From positions 2,163,501 to 2,227,500 of the forward strand of contig NZ_CP083952.1 of the NCBI RefSeq assembly GCF_006442545.2: DNA of 64,000 nucleotides. Direction: 5' to 3'. Shown here piece after piece: positions 51,515 to 61,369 of this stretch (positions are counted from its first letter, which is position 1; every line of letters starts with the position of its first letter). This stretch comes from Mesorhizobium sp. B2-1-8. GTDB taxonomy: Bacteria; Pseudomonadota; Alphaproteobacteria; Rhizobiales; Rhizobiaceae. Made by a program: the position numbers and the translations under genes. The notes under the pieces are model-generated. The model had not been told where the DNA came from. It worked only from the letters and a program-made list of their open reading frames with translations, and did not search any database.

Positions 51515-52276
51515 CTATTTCGGCGCCATGCGGATGGCGCCGTCCAAGCGGATGGTCTCGCCGTTCAGCATCTGGTTTTCGATGATGTGCAGGGCAAGCG
51601 CGGCATATTCGGATGGTTCGCCGAGGCGCGGCGGGAAGGGCACGGCGGCGCCCAGCGAATCCTGCACGTCCTGCGGCATGCCGGCCATCATCGGCGTCTT
51701 GAAGATGCCGGGCGCGATGGTGCAGACCCGGATGCCGGAACGGGCAAGATCACGCGCCACCGGCAGCGTCATGCCGACCACGCCGCCCTTGGAGGCGGAA
51801 TAGGCGGCCTGGCCGATCTGGCCGTCATAGGCGGCGACCGAGGCGGTGTTGACGATGACGCCGCGCTCACCACCCTGCAGCGGCTCGAGTTTCGCGGCGC
51901 GGTCGGCAACCAGGCGGATCATGTTGAAGGTGCCGATCAGATTGACCTCGATCACCTTGCGGTATTGGTCGAGTGGATGGGGTCCATCCTTGCCGATCGT
52001 CTTCACGCCAATGGCGATGCCGGCGCAATTGACCAGGATGCGCGGCTCGCCCAGCTTGGCGGCGACATCGGCGAGGGCGGCGGCGCCACTGTCGGCACTC
52101 GCGACGTCGCACTGGACGGCGATGCCGCCGATCTCGGCCGAAACCTTGGCCGCGCGCTCCATGCCGACGTCGAGGATGGCGACGCGGGCTCCCTTGGCGG
52201 CAAGCGCGCGCGCTGTTGCCTCGCCAAGGCCGGAGCCGCCGCCGGTCACGATCGCGATCTGGCCATTGGGGTTCAT
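51515..52276 (-). CDS. SDR: 3-hydroxyacyl-CoA/HSD10-type dehydrogenase
   Basis: A 253-residue short-chain dehydrogenase. Glycine motif TGGGSGLG (~11-18), NCAG (~91), catalytic SVAAY...Y-x3-K in YSASKGGV (~163) and [15 protein letters not shown] at the end. The C-terminal signature and family pattern ([26 protein letters not shown]) fit HSD17B10-like 3-hydroxyacyl-CoA dehydrogenases (type II). AGGAGGG before the ATG at 52276 supports that start. Confidence 0.9.
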   Translation of the reverse strand: MNPNGQIAIVTGGGSGLGEATARALAAKGARVAILDVGMERAAKVSAEIGGIAVQCDVASADSGAAALADVAAKLGEPRILVNCAGIAIGVKTIGKDGPHPLDQYRKVIEVNLIGTFNMIRLVADRAAKLEPLQGGERGVIVNTASVAAYDGQIGQAAYSASKGGVVGMTLPVARDLARSGIRVCTIAPGIFKTPMMAGMPQDVQDSLGAAVPFPPRLGEPSEYAALALHIIENQMLNGETIRLDGAIRMAPK

Positions 52277-52360
52277 CGCGTCATCCCTCCTGTGAGAATG
52301 GCTTTGCTATGAAAATAGGGACGGATCAGGCCCGGATCGACGGGCCAGGTCAAGCCATCG

Positions 52361-52885
52361 CTAGACGTGCTCGGCAATCCTGGCCTGGCTGGCGTGACCG
52401 ACCTCGCCCGAAAGCCTGGCAACCGCGCCCGGTATGATCTCATGCGACAAAAGGCGGTCGAAGTCGACAGGCCGCGGCATCGAAATCTGGCCGCGCGGAA
52501 TGCGCTTGAATCCGAGCGGCCCGTAATAGGGCTCGTCGCCGACCAGCATCACGGCGGGTGCACCGGCCTTGGCGGCCGCCTCTAGCGCGATTGCCACCAG
52601 CCGGCGGCCGATGCCGAGATTCTTGAAGGTCGGCCGTACCGCGAGCGGCCCGAGCATCAACGCCCGGCCGGCACCGGCCGCTATGCGCGTCATGCGCACC
52701 GAGGCGACGACGAGGTCGCCGTCGACCGCGACAAAGGACAGGGCGCGCTCGTGACCGCCGGCCTCGCGGATCTTGTAGGCGGCCAGCACGAAACGGCCAG
52801 GCCCGAAGGCTTCGTCGTTGATGGCTTCGATTTCAGGATCGTGCGCCGGGGTTTCCGGCAGGTATTTCACGTCGGCAAGGCTCAT
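52361..52885 (-). CDS. GNAT-family N-acetyltransferase
   Basis: A 174-residue GNAT protein from the Met at 52885 (MSLADVKYLPETPAHD); the frame continues upstream but without family similarity. Acetyl-CoA-binding motif A is NLGIGRRLVAIAL (~85-97) with the preceding strand LGPLAVRPTFK, then YYGPLGFKRI. The substrate is unknown; this type (YhbS-like) acts on small molecules or proteins. Confidence 0.88.
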   Translation of the reverse strand: MSLADVKYLPETPAHDPEIEAINDEAFGPGRFVLAAYKIREAGGHERALSFVAVDGDLVVASVRMTRIAAGAGRALMLGPLAVRPTFKNLGIGRRLVAIALEAAAKAGAPAVMLVGDEPYYGPLGFKRIPRGQISMPRPVDFDRLLSHEIIPGAVARLSGEVGHASQARIAEHV

Positions 52886-53154
52886 GGTCGTTGCGTTCCG
52901 GTAGAGGAGGAAAGGTTGCTGCAAACGGCAGCATTCGCCAGTCAGCGCTTCATCAAGCGCGGGCGCCCTTTCGTCGTCGGTCAAACCGGATCAAAGCAAA
53001 GTCGAACATGCGGAGTGTCCGCTAGCACCAATTTTGCGCCGCCGCAATCGACCCGTTCGCTGGCCCTGCCGATTGACGATCTGTTCAGTCGCGAAGGATT
53101 TCCACCCTGCCGCCTCGCGCCCTACATGAAGTTCGAGCGCGAAAAGGAGACCCC

Positions 53155-54147
53155 ATGGGATTGCTGGTCGATGGCAAATGGCAGGAGCGTCCGTCCACAA
53201 CCAAGAACAGCGGCGGCAAATTCGTGCGGGCGCAATCGCAATGGCGCGACTGGATCACCCGCGACGGAACGCCGGCCGAGGGCCGCAGCCGCGGCTTCAA
53301 GGCGGAGCCCGGCCGCTATCACCTCTATGTCTCGCTTGCGTGTCCGTGGGCGCACCGGACGCTGATCTTTCGGGCGCTGAAAAAGCTCGAAGACGTCATT
53401 TCGGTGTCCGTGGTCCATCACTTCCTGGGCGCTGATGGTTGGACCTTCCTGGCGCAGGACGGCGGCACCGGCGACGCGCTCTATGGCCTCGATTTCCTGC
53501 ATCAGATCTACACCAAGGCCGATCCCGCCTATTCCGGCCGGGTAAGCGTGCCGGTGCTGTGGGACAAAAAAGAGCGGACCATCGTCTCCAACGAATCCTC
53601 CGAGATCATCCGGATGCTCAATTCCGCCTTCGACGAATGGGGCGACGCAAGCCTCGATTTCTATCCGCATGCCCTGCGTGGCGAGATCGACGCGGTCAAC
53701 ACGCCGGTTTATTCAAACGTCAACAACGGCGTCTATCGCGCCGGCTTCGCCACCACGCAAACCGCCTATGAGGAAGCGTTCGGCGAGTTGTTTTCGACGC
53801 TCGATGCGCTGGAGGATCGCCTTTCCAGGCAACGCTATCTGGTTGGTTACCGCATCACCGAGGCCGACTGGCGGCTGTTCACCACTCTGGTGCGCTTCGA
53901 TCCGGTCTATGTCGGCCACTTCAAGTGCAATATGCGCCGTATCGCCGACTATCCGAACCTGTCGAATTATCTGCGCGATCTCTATTCCGTGCCTGGTGTC
54001 GCCGACACGGTCAGCCTGCACCACATCAAGGCGCATTACTATCGCAGTCACGAGACGATCAATCCGAAACGGATCGTGCCGGTGGGACCGGAGCTCGACT
54101 ATGGCGCGCCGCACGACCGAGCGCGATTCGGGAAGGCGGCTGCCTGA
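53155..54147 (+). CDS. Glutathionyl-hydroquinone reductase
   Basis: A 330-residue GST-superfamily xi-class protein. The catalytic CPWAHRT motif (Cys ~63) in YHLYVSLACPWAHRTLIF is diagnostic of glutathionyl-hydroquinone reductases (EcYqjG-like). The C-terminal helical domain carries RYLVGYRITEADWRLFTTLVRFDPVY. It reduces glutathionyl-hydroquinones using GSH. AAGGAGA precedes the ATG. Confidence 0.94.
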   Translation: MGLLVDGKWQERPSTTKNSGGKFVRAQSQWRDWITRDGTPAEGRSRGFKAEPGRYHLYVSLACPWAHRTLIFRALKKLEDVISVSVVHHFLGADGWTFLAQDGGTGDALYGLDFLHQIYTKADPAYSGRVSVPVLWDKKERTIVSNESSEIIRMLNSAFDEWGDASLDFYPHALRGEIDAVNTPVYSNVNNGVYRAGFATTQTAYEEAFGELFSTLDALEDRLSRQRYLVGYRITEADWRLFTTLVRFDPVYVGHFKCNMRRIADYPNLSNYLRDLYSVPGVADTVSLHHIKAHYYRSHETINPKRIVPVGPELDYGAPHDRARFGKAAA

Positions 54148-54645
54148 TTACCAATAGGGCGATGCTGGCGTGTCGCCGAAGACCTCGGCAATCCGCCGCA
54201 GCGTTGCCGGTGTCGTGCCTTCCGGCAAGCGATCGAGCGGGAAGAAGCCGGCCTCGGCGATTTCACGGTCGGGCAGTTTCGGCGCGGTCTGGCTGAAATT
54301 TTCGACGAGATAGAAGCCGACATGGTCGCGCCGGCTCGAGCGGCGGTTCAAATGCATCGATTTGAAAACCGGTGGCGTGGTCAGCGCGATGTTGCCTTCC
54401 TCGGCCAGTTCGCGCGCCAGCGCGTCGGCCATTGTCTCGCCAGCCTCGACACCGCCGCCGGGGAGCTGCCAGCCGGGCACATAGGTGTGGCGAATGAGGA
54501 AGACGGAATTGGTGGCGGCATCGTGGATCAGGCCGCGCACACCGAGCGTCATCGGCCGCCGCAGCACGAAATAGAGATGGAACAGGCGGGCCCTCAAACC
54601 CGGCCAGCCAGTCTGGCGGAACGGAGCCTCGTCGTCGCTCGCCAT
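54148..54645 (-). CDS. Nudix hydrolase
   Basis: A 165-residue Nudix protein with a full Nudix box GVEAGETMADALARELAEE (~73-91), containing the catalytic REx2EE. N-terminal basic helical segment (RLFHLYFVLRRPMTLGVRG). It hydrolyses a nucleoside diphosphate linked to a moiety X; the substrate is unknown. It is convergent with the hydroquinone reductase (stop codons abut) and divergent from the phosphoesterase. Confidence 0.93.
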   Translation of the reverse strand: MASDDEAPFRQTGWPGLRARLFHLYFVLRRPMTLGVRGLIHDAATNSVFLIRHTYVPGWQLPGGGVEAGETMADALARELAEEGNIALTTPPVFKSMHLNRRSSRRDHVGFYLVENFSQTAPKLPDREIAEAGFFPLDRLPEGTTPATLRRIAEVFGDTPASPYW

Positions 54646-54698
54646 CAGTCGCGAAACCGTGGGTGGAAAGGGGCGCGCGCGTCGCCTATGAAGGAGGA

Positions 54699-55628
54699 AT
54701 GTTCAGGCTCGCGCATATTTCCGATGTCCATCTGGGGCCGCTCCCCGATGTATCCTATCGCGATCTCGCGTCCAAGCGCGTGCTCGGCTACGTCAACTGG
54801 CAGCGCAATCGCCGCCGCCACATGCACGATGCCGTCATCGACGCCATCGTCGCCGACATCAAGGCGCAAAACCCGGACCATCTCGCCGTCACCGGCGACC
54901 TCGTCAACCTGGCGCTCGACGGCGAGATCGAGATGGCCAAACACTGGCTCGAGACGCTGGGGCCGCCGCATGACGTTTCGGTCGTGCCGGGAAACCATGA
55001 TGCCTATGTGCCCGGTGCCTTCGACAAGATCTGCCGGTCGTGGGCGGCGTGGATGAGCGGCGACGGTGTCAACACGCCGGTCGATCGCAATGCCTTTCCG
55101 TATGTGCGCGTGCGCGGCAATGTCGCGCTGATCGGCGTCTCGACGGCGCGCGCCACGGCGCCCTTCATGGCCAATGGCTTCTTCATGGAGGGGCAGGCGG
55201 AGCGGCTCGGCAAGATCCTCGAGAGCACGGCGAAGCAAGGGCTGTTCCGCGTGATCATGATCCATCACCCGCCGGTGCGGGGCGCCGTTTCCCAGCACAA
55301 GCGGCTGTTCGGCATCGCCCGCTTCCACAAGATCATCCGTCGCCATGGCGCCGAGCTTGTTCTGCACGGCCATTCGCATCTGCCGTCGCTGTTCCAGATC
55401 GGGCTTCGCGGTGTAAAGGTCCCAGTCGTCGGCGTCGCCGCCGCCGGCCAGGCGCCGGGCGGCAAACAACCCGCCGCGCAGTACAATCTGTTCGAGATTG
55501 ACGGCGAAAAGGGGGACTGGCGCATCCGGCTGACGCGGCGCGGCCTGACCGGACCGTCCATACCGCCTTCCGACCTGCAGACCCTGGAACTCGGTGTCGA
55601 AGCCGGCGAGGCTATGGCCGCCAGTTGA
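54699..55628 (+). CDS. Calcineurin-like metallophosphoesterase
   Basis: A 309-residue metallophosphoesterase. The ATG at 54699 (MFRLAHISDVHLG) is preferred although its AAGGAGG sits very close; a GTG at 54663 is the alternative. Motifs: DVHLG (~9-13), GDLVN (~64), GNHD (~102), HHPP (~192) and HGHSH (~225), the complete dinuclear metal site. Many relatives act on cAMP or other phosphodiesters. It is divergent from the Nudix gene. Confidence 0.9.
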   Translation: MFRLAHISDVHLGPLPDVSYRDLASKRVLGYVNWQRNRRRHMHDAVIDAIVADIKAQNPDHLAVTGDLVNLALDGEIEMAKHWLETLGPPHDVSVVPGNHDAYVPGAFDKICRSWAAWMSGDGVNTPVDRNAFPYVRVRGNVALIGVSTARATAPFMANGFFMEGQAERLGKILESTAKQGLFRVIMIHHPPVRGAVSQHKRLFGIARFHKIIRRHGAELVLHGHSHLPSLFQIGLRGVKVPVVGVAAAGQAPGGKQPAAQYNLFEIDGEKGDWRIRLTRRGLTGPSIPPSDLQTLELGVEAGEAMAAS

Positions 55629-56226
55629 GAACCATGGCGGCGAGGCGGTCCCAAAAGACCGCGGCGGACACCGCGAGGCCAACCAGTCCGCCGGCGGCGA
55701 TCAGCCCAAGGCCGGACAGGAAGGCCGACCAGCCCTTGCCTTGCGTCGACGCTCGCAGCGGCGGCTCGGCTTCCGCGACCTCGGCGCGTCTCATGCCGGC
55801 GACCGCCGGCTCGACGCCACCTTCCATCATCCTCTGGCGCTCGACGATGCGCTCGGCGACATAACGCGTCACGGAATCGGCGACCGGCTTCATCTCGGTC
55901 GATTCGGCAAGCACGACACGGCCAACACGGGTGTCCTTGAGGAAGCGGTAGGTGCGGCGGTCGCGCCCCATCGCGACATGGCTGACGGCGTCGATCCACA
56001 GGCGCGGCTGTAGCCCCGAGGAGACCACAAAGTCGAAATTGTCCATGTCGGCTGGAACATCGGCAAAGACGGGCGCGAGGTCCGCGGCCAGGAGGTCGAG
56101 GCGCATGCGGTGCGCCTCGCGCATGTCGACCACGACATCGTCGCGGTCAGCGAAGGCGTTCTTCACGTCACGGATGGCATCGGACAGTTTGCTTGACGGA
56201 TCGATCTTCTCGCCTGCGTCCTTCAT
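55612..56226 (-). CDS. Hypothetical protein with C-terminal membrane helix
   Basis: A 204-residue protein from the Met at 56226 (MKDAGEKIDP). Soluble alpha/beta-type N-terminal part (DDVVVDMREAHRMRLDLL … RLWIDAVSHVAMGRDRRTYRFLKDTRVGRVVLAES), then a basic linker and a single membrane helix near the end (LSGLGLIAAGGLVGLAVSAA). The arrangement resembles tail-anchored proteins. No family is recognised. It overlaps the phosphoesterase stop by 17 bases on the opposite strand. Confidence 0.75.
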   Translation of the reverse strand: MKDAGEKIDPSSKLSDAIRDVKNAFADRDDVVVDMREAHRMRLDLLAADLAPVFADVPADMDNFDFVVSSGLQPRLWIDAVSHVAMGRDRRTYRFLKDTRVGRVVLAESTEMKPVADSVTRYVAERIVERQRMMEGGVEPAVAGMRRAEVAEAEPPLRASTQGKGWSAFLSGLGLIAAGGLVGLAVSAAVFWDRLAAMVLNWRP

Positions 56227-56335
56227 CGGCGTCTGCCTCGCGGGGTTGGTTAACACGCAGTTAACACAGCCGCCGGCAAAATGCACTGGCGCTATCAAGG
56301 CGGCGAGGCGCCAAGGCGGCGTCGCGCGGGAAGTG

Positions 56336-57136
56336 TCAGCCGGTCGCGGCGAGTTTCGGGCGCAAGGGCCTGGCGCGGCGGTTCATGTTGCGACGGATGA
56401 TCGTGGCGACCAGATCGGGCGCCTCCTCGATCAGCATATGGCCAGCCCCCAGCACGTGGTGCACATGAAATCGCGCGGGCAGATTATCCGTGTGGGTAAA
56501 GGGCAGCACGGAGTCGTCGCTGCCCCATACCACCATCACCGGCATGGTCAGTGTGTCCAACCGGTCGCGCGGGATGACGCCCTGCCGGTCGTCGCTGGTC
56601 ATGGCGGCAGCAATCTCGATGAGTTTCTCCACCTGGCCGGGTCGCCTGCGCATGTCCCCAAGGGCGTCCACGGTGTGATCGATGGGCCGCGTCAGTGGCC
56701 CCGACATCGCGACGAGGCACGCCCGGATGTCGGATGGGTCCCTCGCGGCGGCAAAGCGGCGCAACAGCGGGCCGTTGATCTCGGCGCCGAAGCCGCCAGG
56801 CGCCAAAAGTGTCAGCGATGCCACCCTCTCGGGCTCGGCCAGCGCCATCAGCGTCGCCACCGCGCCGCCCATCGAGTGGCCCACCAGATGAACGCGCCTT
56901 ACCGATCGTGCGGTGAGATCGGCGAGGACGGCCTTCGCCGCCACCTTGGCCGGGCCGGCGCCGGGGAAATCGAGCGACAGCCCGTGTCCGGGCAAATCAT
57001 AAGCGAGTGTGCGCGCGGCAGGCGACAGCGACGGGACCACTTCGTGCCAACTGTCATGGCAGCCGCCGAAACCATGCAGCAGAACGATGGTCTTCGAACC
57101 GGCACCTCGTTCGGTGGCATGAAGCGATGAAATCAT
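56336..57136 (-). CDS. Alpha/beta hydrolase
   Basis: A 266-residue alpha/beta-hydrolase: HGFGGCHDSW oxyanion segment (~21-30), nucleophile GHSMGG (~87-92), Asp in VWGSDDSVLPF (~214) and His in GAGHMLIEEAPD (~242). It is an esterase/peroxidase-like hydrolase of unknown substrate. Confidence 0.9.
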   Translation of the reverse strand: MISSLHATERGAGSKTIVLLHGFGGCHDSWHEVVPSLSPAARTLAYDLPGHGLSLDFPGAGPAKVAAKAVLADLTARSVRRVHLVGHSMGGAVATLMALAEPERVASLTLLAPGGFGAEINGPLLRRFAAARDPSDIRACLVAMSGPLTRPIDHTVDALGDMRRRPGQVEKLIEIAAAMTSDDRQGVIPRDRLDTLTMPVMVVWGSDDSVLPFTHTDNLPARFHVHHVLGAGHMLIEEAPDLVATIIRRNMNRRARPLRPKLAATG

Positions 57137-57334
57137 GAAGCTGGGACTTGTTGCAGGGCTATGAGAAACGCGAGACCACCGTCAATTGCGGCTGGATTGC
57201 GCCTCGTCTAGTGGGATGGCCAGTAAAATTTTCGCGATTTGTACGGTTGATGACAGAACTCGCCGGCTAACCGATATTCGATGATCGGTGCGTACGAAAT
57301 CGACAATGCTCAGCGCCGTCGATATTGCTGGGCG

Positions 57335-59185
57335 TTAGCCTGCGCTGCCGAGTCCGGCGGCGCGTAACGCGCCGACCAAGCGCTCGGTCAGATCGGCCGG
57401 ATATTTTCGGTCTATGAAGGTCGCGCGCGGGTTGGCGGCGAATTTCGGAAATTTGGCGGTCAGTTCGTCGAGCAGCCTGCGCGCCAGATTGTCCCGACCG
57501 GCGATCTTGGCGCCGATCAGCCGGGCGGCAAGATAGTGCGACTTCGTTGCGGTTGTTCTGAGAGAAGAACTGGCGATCGCGGCCTTGTTCGTGTCGCCAA
57601 GCATAAGTTCGCCGGCGAAAAGTCCAAAATCCCACCATGTCGGATGGCCGCTGGAGGCATCCACCGCCTGGGCCAGGATCGGCGTCCCCTCGGCATACCG
57701 GCCGGCGAAAATCAGACCGTAGCCATAAGCGGCGGCCATGGCGAGATCGTAGCGATTGAGGTCATAGGCCTTGCGCATCCAGCGCAGCGCCTCGTCGGCA
57801 TTGCCAAGACGGGAATTGATGTAGCCGTAAGAGCGATGCGCATAAGGGCTGGTCGGTCCCATCTGCACGGCGCGGTGGGCGAATGTCATCGCCTTCTCGA
57901 TGGTGGCATCCGGCGGATAGGCGTAGTGGTCATTCACGGCCTCCAGGTGGAGCGAGGCGAGTTCCGAATAGACCAGCGGTGACTTGGCACCGTTTTCGGC
58001 GAGGGTTTCGAGGCAGCGATAGGCGTCCTCGTGGGTCCTCGCGTTCTGGTCGAGATAATATTTGTCGTTGAGCGTCAGGCACTGCGTGAGGGCGGTCTGA
58101 ATGCCGCTTTGTTCGAGATAGCCGTAGATCGTGCCGGAAGCAGGGAGAGCGGACGTCAAGATGCCGGCTATACTGTTCTCGACGGCGGTCGGTGCGCTGT
58201 CGGCGGCGGTCAGATTGCGCGACAAAAGCACCCGTCCGGTCGCCACGCTCTGCAGTTCGATCGTGATGTCTCCCGTATCCGGCCCAGGCAGAATATCGAA
58301 GATGAAGCTCGTGGCATTGGTGGCCGGATCGGTCGTGTCGACCGTGTTGCGACCGATGAAGTCGATCGTATCGAAGCTGCTCAAGCCGGCGCGCAGCGAT
58401 GCGGCGACACGGCTGGCATCCGTGCCACTGGCCTTGACGGCGATGTAGACGAGCGGCAAGGCCTCGCTGGCGGGGGACGACGCGACGCTGTCGGTCAGGC
58501 CCGCGGTCTCGAGCGTGGCCGCAAGGTCGCCGCCTGCCAACAGCGCACCGCCGCCCTGACGCAGGATCAAAACGCCGAGCATGGCGATGACGACGGCGAT
58601 CGCCATCCAGAAGAATCCGAGGTGACGTGCCACCGACGGCGCCGGCGCGACCATCGGTGCCGGCAAAGTAGCGGCCGGAATGGCACTTTCGGCGGTGCCG
58701 CGTTGCGCCGATGGAGCCGCCGCCGCTCCGTTCTGGATGGCGGGTTGGGACGTCTCCGGCAAGCGGATTGCGTTGAGCTCATAGGCCGGGACATAGCCGC
58801 CGCGCGGAATGGCTATGCGGACAGGCTCGGCAACACCTTCATTGGCGAAATATTGCTGCAGCAAGTCGCGCAGCCGGCCGGCCTGAACCCGCACCACCGC
58901 ATCGGTCGAAGGATCGAAATCGCCATCCTTGCCGAAGACATCCATGGCGATAGAAAAGCCCTTGAGCCTGTCGGCTTCGCCTGCCTGTTCGCGCTCGACA
59001 AGATAACGCAGCAGCTTGCGTGCCCGTTCGGATCTTCCGAACGTTTCGCTGGCAAGCAGTCGCTCCAATGTTTCGCGCACTGCGGGGGCGGCAGGCGTGG
59101 CATGCTGCAAGTGTCGATCCTCTCGAAGTCGGCACAGGTTAAGGCACGGATCATATAATGCCCACACCGCCATACAAGTATACAC
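57335..59185 (-). CDS. Membrane-anchored regulator-like protein with TPRs
   Basis: A 616-residue protein. The N-terminal domain (~30-120: SERARKLLRYLVEREQAGEADRLKGFSIAMDVFGKDGDFDPSTDAVVRVQAGRLRDLLQQYF) is the one found in rhizobial CadC/adenylate-cyclase-like regulators and resembles a winged helix. A Pro/Ala-rich linker and a single membrane helix (~190-212) follow, then a periplasmic domain and a C-terminal TPR region (~390-560). It may sense envelope or peptide signals. The start is uncertain, perhaps about 25 codons downstream. Confidence 0.75.
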   Translation of the reverse strand: MYTCMAVWALYDPCLNLCRLREDRHLQHATPAAPAVRETLERLLASETFGRSERARKLLRYLVEREQAGEADRLKGFSIAMDVFGKDGDFDPSTDAVVRVQAGRLRDLLQQYFANEGVAEPVRIAIPRGGYVPAYELNAIRLPETSQPAIQNGAAAAPSAQRGTAESAIPAATLPAPMVAPAPSVARHLGFFWMAIAVVIAMLGVLILRQGGGALLAGGDLAATLETAGLTDSVASSPASEALPLVYIAVKASGTDASRVAASLRAGLSSFDTIDFIGRNTVDTTDPATNATSFIFDILPGPDTGDITIELQSVATGRVLLSRNLTAADSAPTAVENSIAGILTSALPASGTIYGYLEQSGIQTALTQCLTLNDKYYLDQNARTHEDAYRCLETLAENGAKSPLVYSELASLHLEAVNDHYAYPPDATIEKAMTFAHRAVQMGPTSPYAHRSYGYINSRLGNADEALRWMRKAYDLNRYDLAMAAAYGYGLIFAGRYAEGTPILAQAVDASSGHPTWWDFGLFAGELMLGDTNKAAIASSSLRTTATKSHYLAARLIGAKIAGRDNLARRLLDELTAKFPKFAANPRATFIDRKYPADLTERLVGALRAAGLGSAG

Positions 59186-59365
59186 GCATTATGTGATCGC
59201 GTACCTCACTGGATATTTTTCCGGTGGTTAACGACACGGTCGGTGTCGGCCACGCAATGGTCTTGGGAGTCATCATCAGCCAGTCGAGGCCAAAGCCTTG
59301 TTCGGGCTTGAAAAATGGCGGCGCGAGGGAAGCTACTTCTGCCTTCGCACCGCCGACCGTCGATG
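59186..59365. other. Intergenic spacer
   Basis: 180 bases separating the regulator start from the leuA stop; no gene, repeat or clear terminator noticed. Confidence 0.4.
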
Positions 59366-61111
59366 TTATCGCGCCTTGTGACCGACGATACGGTTGGCCG
59401 CTGACGTCACCGCTTCCAGCGAGGCAGCGACGATGTTGGTGTTGATGCCGGCGCCGAACAGCTTGCCGCCGGGATACTCCATCTCGACATAGGAGATGGC
59501 CGACGCATTCGAACCGCGCTGCATCGAATGCTCGGAATAATCGAGCACCGACATCTCGACGCCGACATGGCGCGACAGCGCGTCGACGAAGCCGTCGATC
59601 GGGCCGGTGCCGGTGCCGGAGATCGTCATTTCCTTGCCATTGTCGAGGATGACCGCCTCGACCACGCGCCGGCCCTTCACCTCGGTGTCGGGATAGGTGT
59701 GATGGTCGAGGAACTTCAGCCGGGCGCCCGGCTGGTCGACATAGGTTTCGAGGAAGCGGTCATGAATACGTTTTGCCGGTACTTCCTTGCCTTCGGCGTC
59801 GGTGATCGCCTGGATCGCCTGGCTGAACTCGATCTGCAGGTTGCGCGGCAGATTGAGGCCGTAATCGGCCTGCAGCACATAGGCGATGCCGCCCTTGCCC
59901 GATTGCGAGTTGATGCGGATGATGGCCTCGTAGCTGCGGCCGACATCGGCGGGATCGATCGGCAGGTAGGGCACTTCCCAGTGCGGCGTGTTGGCCTTCT
60001 TCAAGGCCTTCATGCCCTTGTTGATGGCGTCCTGGTGCGAGCCGGAAAAGGCGGTGTAGACGAGTTCGCCGACATAGGGATGGCGCTCGGGAATCTTCAG
60101 TTGGTTCGAATATTCGTAGACGTCCTTCATCCGGTTGATGTCGGAGCAGTCGATGCCCGGATCGACGCCTTGCGTGTACATGTTGAGCGCCAGCGTGACG
60201 ATGTCGACATTGCCGGTGCGCTCGCCATTGCCGAACAGCGTGCCTTCGACGCGGTCGGCCCCGGCCATCAGGCCGAGTTCGGTGGTGGCGATGCCGGTGC
60301 CGCGATCATTGTGTGGATGCAGCGAGATGATCAGGTTTTCGCGGTTGTCGAGGTTGCGGCACATCCATTCGATGCGGTCGGCATAGATGTTGGGCGTCGA
60401 CATCTCGACCGTCGACGGCAGGTTGATGATCAGCCTGTTGTCAGGGGTCGGCCTGACGATCTCGGTGACGGCGTTGCAAATCTCCAGCGCGACCTCGAGT
60501 TCGGTGCCGGTGAAGCTCTCCGGCGAATATTCGAAGCGATAGCCGCCGCCGGCCTTGGCCGCCATGTCGGTGATCATCTTGGCGGCGTCGGTGGCGATGC
60601 GCTTGATGCCGCCGACATCCTTCTCGAAGACGACGCGGCGCTGCAATTCGCTGGTCGAGTTGTAGAAATGCACGATCGGGTTGGTGGCGCCCTTCAGGGC
60701 CTCGAAGGTGCGGCTGATCAGTTCGGGTCGGCACTGCACCAGCACCTGCAACGACACGTCGGCCGCCACATTGCCTTCCTCGATGCACCAGCGGGCGAAA
60801 TCGAAGTCGGTCTGCGAAGCCGACGGGAAGCCGATCTCGATCTCCTTGAAGCCCATGTCGAGCAGCAGGCCGAACATGCGCGCCTTGCGCTCGTGGCCCA
60901 TCGGATCGATCAGCGCCTGGTTGCCGTCGCGCAGGTCGACCGAGCACCAGATGGGCGCCTTGTCGATGACCTTCGAGGGCCAGGTCCGGTCGGTGAGGCC
61001 GACGGTAGGGTAGGGCTGATATTTTCGGGCCGCGTCCGGCATGCCCCGGATTGGTTCCATTTCCTTGCCGGCTACCGCGGCATCATGGCGGATTTCTTCT
61101 CGTGCGTTCAT
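59366..61111 (-). CDS. leuA: 2-isopropylmalate synthase
   Basis: A 581-residue leuA product from the Met at 61111 (MNAREEIRHDAA). TIM-barrel condensing domain with DLRDGNQALIDPM (~75-87), HPHNDRGTGIATTELGLMAGADRVEGTLFGNGERTGN (HMGL signature, ~280-320) and the regulatory LeuA_dimer domain (~430-565) that binds leucine. It joins acetyl-CoA and 2-oxoisovalerate, the first step of leucine synthesis. Length matches the long (LeuA2) form. A leucine-rich leader peptide precedes it. Confidence 0.95.
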   Translation of the reverse strand: MNAREEIRHDAAVAGKEMEPIRGMPDAARKYQPYPTVGLTDRTWPSKVIDKAPIWCSVDLRDGNQALIDPMGHERKARMFGLLLDMGFKEIEIGFPSASQTDFDFARWCIEEGNVAADVSLQVLVQCRPELISRTFEALKGATNPIVHFYNSTSELQRRVVFEKDVGGIKRIATDAAKMITDMAAKAGGGYRFEYSPESFTGTELEVALEICNAVTEIVRPTPDNRLIINLPSTVEMSTPNIYADRIEWMCRNLDNRENLIISLHPHNDRGTGIATTELGLMAGADRVEGTLFGNGERTGNVDIVTLALNMYTQGVDPGIDCSDINRMKDVYEYSNQLKIPERHPYVGELVYTAFSGSHQDAINKGMKALKKANTPHWEVPYLPIDPADVGRSYEAIIRINSQSGKGGIAYVLQADYGLNLPRNLQIEFSQAIQAITDAEGKEVPAKRIHDRFLETYVDQPGARLKFLDHHTYPDTEVKGRRVVEAVILDNGKEMTISGTGTGPIDGFVDALSRHVGVEMSVLDYSEHSMQRGSNASAISYVEMEYPGGKLFGAGINTNIVAASLEAVTSAANRIVGHKAR

Positions 61112-61210
61112 CGTCGTTTCTCCCGGCGGCCGGCGGGTCCGCCCTTCAGGCGGATGTGGTGCCAAGCGGCGCCTATACCAGAATTTCGTTCGCTTGATGT
61201 GAATTGCCAA

Positions 61211-61251
61211 GGAGCATGCGCTTGCGCGGCGGTTCGACCGCCGGGCGCTCC
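61211..61251 (-). promoter_or_regulatory. Attenuator-like stem-loop before leuA
   Basis: Two nested stems (GGAGC…GCTCC outside, CGGCGGT-TCG-ACCGCCG inside) form a compact hairpin starting immediately after the leader-peptide stop codon. No strong U-run follows, so it could be an antiterminator/attenuator arm or a translational switch. A second hairpin TCCGCC-CTTCA-GGCGGA lies at 61138-61154. Confidence 0.5.
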
Positions 61252-61252
61252 T

Positions 61253-61369
61253 TCAGCGAACCCGGCGATCGCCGATAAGGCCGAGAAGAAGCAGGGTCGA
61301 GGCAAGCGCACGCACGGTCTTGCCGGCAAAGCCGGTCTGACGGGAAGCGATGGTGGCGCGCATGTTCAT
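61253..61369 (-). CDS. Leucine leader peptide
   Basis: A 38-residue ORF directly upstream of leuA: near its end it reads ASTLLLLGLIGD, i.e. four tandem Leu codons (CTG CTT CTT CTC) then Gly, Leu and Ile codons. A run of leucine codons just before a stem-loop is the hallmark of transcription or translation attenuation by leucyl-tRNA supply, as in leu leader peptides. The start could be the ATG at 61369 or 61381. Confidence 0.65.
   Translation of the reverse strand: MNMRATIASRQTGFAGKTVRALASTLLLLGLIGDRRVR

Noticed and set aside
58031..59158. Long plus-strand open frame opposite the TPR regulator
   Set aside because: Antisense to a gene with domain structure; no recognisable product.
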